This document shows, one piece after another, positions 57,018-64,000 of a stretch of 64,000 nt of DNA; the stretch's first letter is position 1, and each line of letters opens with the position of its first letter. The notes under the pieces are model-generated. The model saw only the letters and a program-made list of their open reading frames with translations, had not been told where the DNA came from and did not search any database. The stretch comes from Gnetum montanum (taxonomy: Eukaryota; Streptophyta; Gnetopsida; Gnetales; Gnetaceae), in contig MNCI01035111.1 of assembly GCA_015680685.1 (NCBI GenBank), positions 7,315 to 71,314 on the forward strand, in the 5' to 3' direction. Made by a program: the position numbers and the translations under genes.

Positions 57018-57428
57018 AGAGATAAAATTCGAAATAACATTATTATTAACCCCTTTTTTAAGAAAGGAGATGAGAAGGGATTTAAAACTATTTTGGTTTA
57101 GATGGGGCTGTAGAAACCAAAATAAGATTTTTGTAGGGTGGGGGGTGTTGGAACCATGAAATAATTGTAATATAGGGATATCCTAAGATATATAGTCCAA
57201 TGACATGGATCTTTCAAATCAAGAGAGATAAAATTGGAAATAACATTATTATTAACCTTTTTTTAAGAAAGGAGATGAGAATGGATTTAAAACTATTTTG
57301 GTTTAGATGGAGTTGTAGAAACCAAAATAGGATTTTTGTAAGGTGGGGGTGTTGGAACCATGAAATAATTGTAGTATAGGAATATCCTAAGATATATAGT
57401 CAAATGACATGGATCTTTCAAATTAAGA
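57018..57428 (+). repeat. 206-bp tandem duplication
   Basis: 57018-57223 and 57224-57428 are near-identical (AGAGATAAAATT.GAAATAAC ... GGATCTTTCAAAT.AAG). A partial third copy may follow near 57450-57490. Confidence 0.9.
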
Positions 57429-58080
57429 GCCTTACTACTAGGTTAACACCTTATTGTTGAAACCAAAACAGGATGACTATATGGGGTGTTGGATTTCCAA
57501 AAATATACATATTAAAAAAAATTCAAAGTAGAAAAGTATTGTAGAGAGGAGAATCTCCAAATAAAAAAAAAAAGAAGGATGACTATATGGACCTTGAGGC
57601 ATATAGCCAACATGAACTACATGAATGTTGCATTTAATAAGTTAGTGAGTTATACTTCACTTGGTTTGGGGATAATTTTTGGAATTATAATGAGATTTAA
57701 GGTATAACACATGTTTGACAATAAGTAGAAAACATAAAAAATAACATGAAAATGAAAAACTTTCAAATTTTAGGGATGTTTACTCAGGTGTATAACCTTA
57801 CAAATAATTCTTTGAAGAATCAAGAGAAAAAATTTCTTGTTAGTATGAAATATGGTTCTAATTGTAATAATATATACATCACTTTCAACATCCATGTTCA
57901 AACTTTCAACATCAACGTATCAATAGAAAATTGTGACAAAATGCTAATGTTTATAGAAAAGCTAGGTTCACTTAAAGATGATGGCATAATTTCATTATCA
58001 CTATTGCTTCATCACTTTCGTTAATCTCATATCAAGAATTTTTACCATTAACTATAACCTTTTTATCAACATTAGTTTTA
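57429..58080. other. No recognised feature
   Basis: AT-rich. A 92-codon open frame at 57746-58024 has no similarity that I know, and low-complexity composition makes it unreliable. Confidence 0.4.
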
Positions 58081-59640
58081 ATCTTTGTGCTAAGCTTTTA
58101 GGCATAATTCTAAAATCTATGCTTGGAAGATGGGTTAAAGAAAATTAGATATGTGCAATTTCCTAGATAAGATTAAGGCAAAAACATTCTACTATAGATT
58201 ATTTCATCACTTTAAAATATCTTATTGATAGAAAGAAAAAGGTTAACGCAAGAAAAACATTATTTGCTTTGTAGATTTTTCCAAGGCCTGTGATTTTGTC
58301 ATTTGAGGTAAGTTATGGAGGTGCTTGGAAAACTTAGAAGTTCCTAGCACATTGTTATTAGTTATCTAAAATCTTTATAAAGAGGCATGCATTTAGTTTA
58401 CAAATGAGCAATAAAGAATTTTATTTAATAGTTTTGTTGGTGTTCAACAAGGATGTGCAATTACTTCTACTTAATTTGGTCTTTTTATTGATGAACTTGA
58501 AGAGTGAATTCATAAAATACTAACTCATTTTACAATTACAATTGAAAGTAGTCTTGTTAGACTCTCACTCTATGTTGATAATGCTACCTTAATTTCAAAT
58601 TCAATCGAAGGATTACAACAAATACTTAATGCTCTTATTGACTTTTTTAGGTATTCAAGAATGAAAGTTAATGTAGAAAAAAGAAAGTAAAAATTATAAT
58701 TTGTGACATACAATATAAGATGTATAATTTTAATATAGGAGATGAACATGTGGACATAATTTTATTTTACAGATATCTTGGCCTAGAATTATCTTACAAT
58801 TACAAATAGGATAAGTGCATTACTCAAAGAGTTGCAAGTGGTATGAAAGCCTTATTTGCAAAGCAAATATATGAAGCAATCTATTAAAGCTTAGGATATT
58901 TGAAAGCAACTTTATCGTACCATTGTCCAGCCTACTATTCTTTGAGTGTGTTGTATAAGATCCTACGCTATCAAATAAATAATAGAAATAAGTAGAAGAA
59001 ATTCAAAAGTTTTTTTGCTCAATGAATTTAAAGTAAAGAGACATATATAATGTGATAATATGCTTTTTAAAGCAGAGATGATGTTATTAGAGTTTGAAGC
59101 TAATTATTAGTTTATATCCTACACTAATATTCTTTCTTCATCGTCATTGGATAAATATTCCAAACAATTGATGATAGAAACTCACGATGAATGATGGCTT
59201 TATGAGAGAGTTCTATGGCTTAATAACTGGAATATTCATAAGCACATTCTCTATTTTGATCCTAACTAAGTTTGTAATTTGGTAAAATAAGCTATATATC
59301 AAAAACTTTGGGAAAATATAAAAGACAAAAAACATTTCTATTTGAGTATTATAAAGAGAGGCTTTAATTCAAAGAAAAATTATTTAATAGATCATAAGTT
59401 ACAATGCATAATTAGTAAAGCATGAACAAGATCTCATCATCTAAGAGTTGAAATAGGTAGATAGTACAAAATTCCTTGTGAAGAATGAACTTGGTGACTA
59501 TGCAATACAAATAACATTAAAGATGAATACCACATTTTCTTGTAATGTTTTTTCATGAAGAACATTAAAAAGAGATGGAATAATACTATTGCAAATTTGG
59601 TTGATTTATTTCAAATGTTACTAATAATACTTGGTAATTT
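58081..59640 (+). pseudogene. LINE reverse transcriptase, degenerate (plus strand)
   Basis: Pieces in order: YLIDRKKKVNARKTLFA, VPSTLLLVI-like, VGVQQGCAI (58436-58465), FGLFIDELE, LSLYVDNATLISNS (58560-58600, catalytic YADD changed to YVDN), LQQILNALIDFFRYSRMKVN, then FYRYLGLELSYNYK. A distal C-terminal region has spaced Cys/His (near 59470-59545) as in LINE ORF2 ends. Many stops and shifts. Different element from the minus-strand fragment. Confidence 0.78.
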
Positions 59641-60825
59641 TCTTAATGATATTTTCAAAACTTATAGCATATATATTTTTACTATTTAATAGATCTATAA
59701 AATTTTAGTTTGAGTTTTATTGGATAAGGAAAAATTTGTTTGATGAGCTATCAATTCATATTGATTAATACTTCATGGAGAGAAAAACAATCCATTTGAG
59801 AATGTAGCATGGGTAGATCGCTAAAGGTTTCAAAACTCTTGGTGGAGATTCTACAACATAGAATGTGAATCTGAGTGATGAAGATGAGATTTATAATGAT
59901 GAAGGTTGCTAGTGCATAGATTGAGGAAAAAGGTCCATAGAAAATGCATAGTCAAAGAAATTTTTTGCAAGAACATGTGATTGTTGGTTGGATAGATTAA
60001 TCATGGAATTTGGATAAATTTTAGAAAATGACAAAATCATGGCAAGTGTAGGTAAGAGTTTTCTAGTTGATAGATTATATATAGATTTTTTAATTATTTT
60101 TTCCCACACATATGTGCTTGTTTTTTAGAGGAAATTTATTATTATAAGGTACTTGATTGATTATTTGTCCATGATTTGGGGGCTACTCTAGATGGAATAA
60201 AAATTATTTTCTAGGTTTTTATTGTTGTTGGATTTCTCTTTTTGATTTTAGTTTTGATCTTTGGGTTATTTCCATGCTTTGTCAAGTTTTGGAACCTTGA
60301 GGATTTCTTTGAATTCTAGATAGGAAGGGTTTTGATTGTAGAACTTGGAGAGCTTTCTTTTTTACAAAAATTGTTTGAATTACAATGATTTCCTTTTGGT
60401 GGAATGGAGTTAAGAATGTTCATTTTTGGATAGGTCAAACTCTTTATAGATCTAAGATTTTGGGTCCCATGCAAGATTATTATTAAACCTAATATAAGAT
60501 TTCAACTGAATCCCTACAAAAAACTATCTTAATGCTTAAGGAGGTATTGCACTAATAGAACAGGGAGATAAATCAGTGACACATTCCAATTCACAGATGC
60601 AAGAGATGGTTCCCTAGGATCTTAGCTCTGCACCAATACATATTGTAGTTCCAAGTCTTAGCATTTTGCTATTGAATTCAATTTTAGCTTAATTTCTAGT
60701 CATGCCATTAATGTTGATGAAAAATCATGTAATAATAAAGGAAAAAAATAGTTATAATTGACATTAAGTTAATTGAATGCTCTCAACAAAAGACATGGAA
60801 GAGCCTCTTCCTCCAACTCCAAATG
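59641..60825. other. Probable LINE 3'/5' flanks; nothing recognised
   Basis: AT-rich, no supported frame. It may contain the 3' end of the preceding LINE and the 5' part of the next one. Confidence 0.35.
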
Positions 60826-62097
60826 AAGATTCTTAATTGGAATGTGAGAGGGTTGTGCTTACCCTCTCACCAGCAAACCATAAAATCTTGGTGGTCTTCT
60901 GCAAAAGAATATTTTTTTGTGTTTGCAAGAAACTAAAATGGATGATGTTCAAAGTGTGGCTCGTATTAAACATATTTTTCCATAATGTGGTCTTTTTTGT
61001 GAGTTCTTGTGGTTGTTTTACGGGTTTATATATTATTTGGTAATATTATTTTTAATTTTTTTTGTTGTAGTTTGAGTTTCATTCCTTGGAAATCAAGGTT
61101 TTAAATTCTCTCAATTAGATTTTGATCAATGTTTAGGGTCCTCTTAATGTTCAAGATAGGGTTATTGTTGGGAGCATTTTCTACCTAAATTTTACCATCC
61201 AATGCTATTTGTTGCAGATTTTAATTTTGTATTGAAAGCTATAGAAAAGCTTGAGTGGTATTGGAATATGACCTCTTGCTCTTCCTTTATAGATGCAGTC
61301 AATTCTTTAGCTCTTCTAGATATTCCTTTGTTAGTAGTTTATATATGTGGTCGAACTAGCATTAAGGTGCAACTCAAATTTTATGTAAACTAGACAAGTT
61401 TTTGGCTTTAGTTTTTTGATATAAATGTTTCCCTTTTGTAATTGCTCATTGTCTGTTTTGCACTTGTTCATATCATTTGCCCATCTTGTTGAATACTAAA
61501 GTTTTGTATTAGTAACCAATTTTTTGATGGAGAATTCATTATAACCATTTAGATAAGGTGGGGAGAAATTCTGCGTCATGAGTGGAGTTAAACAATTTTA
61601 GGAATTGTTCAATTCAAAGTTCTTCAAAAATGAAAAAAAATGGAGAAAAGAGAATCCTCTTAGTTGGCATCGACATAAGGAAGATTTGTTGAAGCAATGG
61701 ATTGGCCTTAGGATCTTCAAAAACATGAATAGAAATTTCTCTTACAAGCTAATGCTAGTACTCGTTTCTTGCACCAATATGTTTCAATCAAGCATGCCAA
61801 GTCCAAGATTCTTCAATTAGAACAAATAGATGGAACAATCACTTTTGATCCTCTATTCAAACTTCCAATAGTGCTCTGAATCTCTACTAAGATATTTTGG
61901 ATAAAGGTATAGTAGTTGATCATAATGTTTTACAAGTGTTGGAAGCCATGGATGTCAAAATTTCTGCCCAGGATATTCACATTCTTAATATGACATTGTC
62001 TTCTAAAGAAGTTTTGAACACAACTAATAATATTTGTAATAATAAAACACTAGATGTGAATGACTTTTTGATTAATTTTTGAAAATCTATATGACAT
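60826..62097 (+). pseudogene. LINE ORF2 N-terminal part: endonuclease and pre-RT (L1-like, broken)
   Basis: MKILNWNVRGLCLPSHQQ at about 60825 is the L1-type endonuclease start. Then QETKMDD-like, VADFNFVLKAIEKLE, FIDAVNSLALLDIPL (61202-61340), SFK..NPLSWHRHKEDLL, LHQYVSIKHAKSKILQLEQ and ISAQDIHILNMTLSSKEVL (61930-62010) follow in family order. Several shifts. The frame is cut at 62097 by the LTR starting at 62098. Confidence 0.8.
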
Positions 62098-62980
62098 TGA
62101 TGAGTGGTGAGATACCCCTACACTCAACCATACGAATATGTGTAGCACGTGTGATCCGGTCGAACTCCGTAGACTAAGTGCCTACACGCCCCATGGAACA
62201 CTTAGGGTTAATCATTCGTTGTCTTCCCAGACTTACTTGTAGTTTTTATATGATTTTTATAGTTTTTATGTTTTATGTCTCCTATGCTAACAAGGTGAAG
62301 GGTTGAGAAACTAAGTACTAACTCTAACTAATGAACTAAGTCTAAATTAACCTAGCATCAGTATCCATTCCCACTTATCGTACACACCCTGAACCGATGC
62401 AACCGTGGCTACCAAACACTAATCGTTGCTGGGATCACCACGTGTAACGCACGTGCTCGAAGTGGTCATACTGAGGCACTTAACTAGGAGGAAAGGGTTG
62501 AGAGAATCTAATCTAGCCTAAGTGCGATGAGCATCTGTTCCTTGATTATCCGTACACATCTTTAAATGCTCGTAATAAAGTCGTACTCATTCCGCATTAC
62601 TAGGAGAAAAGGGTTGAGAAGGAAAACAGTAAATAACAAGTAATAAATAATAGGTAATAAAATCATATTCCATGCACTTGAAGGTTTATTTGAAAAGCTC
62701 GTCTTTATTGCCGTACACAAACTTGTGTTCAGGTACAATGTTTGCTCGAATAAAGATCTGTTCACTTTGGGACTCCTACTACAGGCACATGGAAAATATT
62801 CTATCTCTGGAGTGATCAATCTGCCAGAGTTTCCCTACTGTCTAGCCTAGGATGAGGAAACAAGGGAGAGATGCCTCTTATTTATAGATATGATGGTGCA
62901 CTATGATATCGCATACACGATATCACAGGGGAAGACGCGATATCGCATACTCGATATCGCAAGGGATGCGATATCGTGAC
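62098..62980 (-). repeat. LTR of gag-only family, copy 3 (3' LTR in minus orientation)
   Basis: Starts TGATGAGTGGTGAG and shares the GTGCGATGAGCATC block (62522), the TATA (62878-62886) and GATATC palindromes (62900-62975) with the other LTRs. It contains an extra partial internal repeat (62330-62400 versus 62500-62560). The CCCATCA end is missing: GATATCGTGA runs straight into interior sequence. Confidence 0.82.
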
Positions 62981-63910
62981 CATAACTCGTCCTCGAGCTC
63001 CTTACAATAATATCGAGAAGGTATGGGATTATTGACTCAAATGGATCTAATGGGATGACATGTGAATGGATCATCATTACAAGACATAACAAAACTGGTA
63101 TTCAGGACAACAAGGGTGAACACCTTATTACATTGACATTAGGCCTTAGTTGGCAGCTGATAAAGAAAGAGAGAAAGAAGTGTTGCTGCTGCCAACGCCA
63201 AGATTGCGCCTTTCGTTGTCCATCGGTAAGCGCACCATCGATCTTGCTCCTTGCATAGCTGCTTCAGCACTGCTCCATTCCAAGTGTTCCTTCCAGATCT
63301 GGTCCATTGTTGGATAATTGCCATCTGCACACACAACACAATCTTATATTAGCAAGGGTAAATGAATCATCATGTAATTAATACCTTGCTTCGGTGTAAG
63401 TCCATTGGCTAGGTTGTGGTATGGCTTATTACAGATCTAGAGATATATGAATGATGACTACCGAAGGTGTAGGGGTTAGGAAAAAATTGAAAAAATTAGG
63501 GCTAGGAGAAAATTGAAAAAATTAGGCCCCATACCCCCATGACTAATCGTGAACCTCCGGTAGCATTAGAATGGAGAAAGAAAAGGAATAAGAAAGATAG
63601 ATAAAAAGGGACAACTATGACATCGATGAAATGGATGTCAAGATGAAAATTAAAAAAATAAAATTAATTGCAAAAATGTTAAGGGAAAGAATTTAACGGA
63701 TGCACCAAATAGGAATGTCAGTGGGTCCTCCCCAAAGTAGGGTCATGCCCTTAATGCCCTGACAAACCCACATTCAAAGAGTTTGTAGGCTTTGGGAATG
63801 TCATTTGGAATAAGAGTTAAAGTCTTAACCGCAAGAATTTACCAAAAAGAAAATAACGTGTTAACTAAAATATACACTAATGATACAACTGACAATGAGG
63901 TGAATAATGG
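62981..63910 (-). mobile_element. Interior of gag-only element copy 3
   Basis: Homologous to 38270-39200 of copy 2, in the same order (CTCGTCCTCGAGCTCCTTAC, GGTATGGGATTATTGACT, then the AATGCCCTGACA region). No coding. It ends abruptly before an LTR start at 63914. Confidence 0.75.
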
Positions 63911-64000
63911 AGATGATGAGTGGCGAGGTACCCCTACACTCTACCATATGAATACNCCATTATTCACCTCATTGTCAGTTGTATCATTAGTGTATATTTT
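63867..64000. repeat. Perfect 44-nt inverted repeat around an LTR start and an N
   Basis: 63867-63910 and 63957-64000 are exact reverse complements. Between them lie an LTR start (TGATGAGTGGCGAGG at 63914) and an N at 63956. Confidence 0.95.

Noticed and set aside
57746-58024. 92-codon plus-strand frame
   Set aside because: Low-complexity, Asn/Lys/Ile-rich as expected from AT-rich sequence. No family match.

Overview
This is nuclear DNA from a land plant with a large, repeat-rich genome. It is AT-rich and packed with nested, decayed LTR retrotransposons and LINEs around one intact, intron-containing gene. The element types and the plant-type ABCB gene point to a seed plant. A gymnosperm is plausible from the decay and nesting, but I cannot name the species from sequence alone.

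Layout. (1) 1-5952: a minus-strand, gag-only LTR element whose left LTR is cut by the window edge. (2) 5953-7907 plus 43317-about 45206: the 3' part of an older LTR element (third ORF and LTR), split by (3). (3) 7908-43316: a plus-strand Ty3/gypsy element of the Tat/Athila branch with 5' LTR, tRNA-Asp-type primer site, gag, protease, RT, RNase H, integrase, spacer, a conserved third ORF and a 3' LTR. It is inflated by two insertions of a 3.28 kb solo-LTR-like element (12520-15804 and 26314-29587), by a 10.4 kb direct duplication (12831-23266 repeated at 23274-36820), and by a second gag-only element (37470-42841) inside its 3' LTR. The duplication junction is marked by an N, and 13 isolated Ns bracket chimeric patches, so much of this part may reflect assembly of two overlapping allelic contigs. 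(4) 45207-46993: gene upstream region with small tandem repeats. (5) 46994-54084: an intact ABCB (P-glycoprotein/MDR-type) transporter gene with 11 exons, all introns GT-AG, coding for 1262 residues. (6) 54085-62097: degenerate tandem repeats and fragments of three LINEs. (7) 62098-64000: a third copy of the gag-only family, ending in an N-marked perfect inverted repeat.

How it fits together. The ABCB gene is the only clearly functional host gene. All retroelement coding regions are broken by stops and frameshifts, many of which look like C-to-T (or G-to-A) changes. The autonomous-type element and the gag-only elements share gag, a protein-coding third ORF at the env-like position, the same primer-site type and the same LTR junction (GGG-purine-GTA then TGATG). 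This suggests the gag-only elements are non-autonomous relatives.

The most interesting material is the third ORF family (five copies), an LTR-like TATA block placed between pol and that ORF, palindromic GATATC arrays in the gag-only LTRs, an eight-copy 12-bp motif array in one solo LTR, and a 90-nt stop-free in-frame intron in the ABCB gene.
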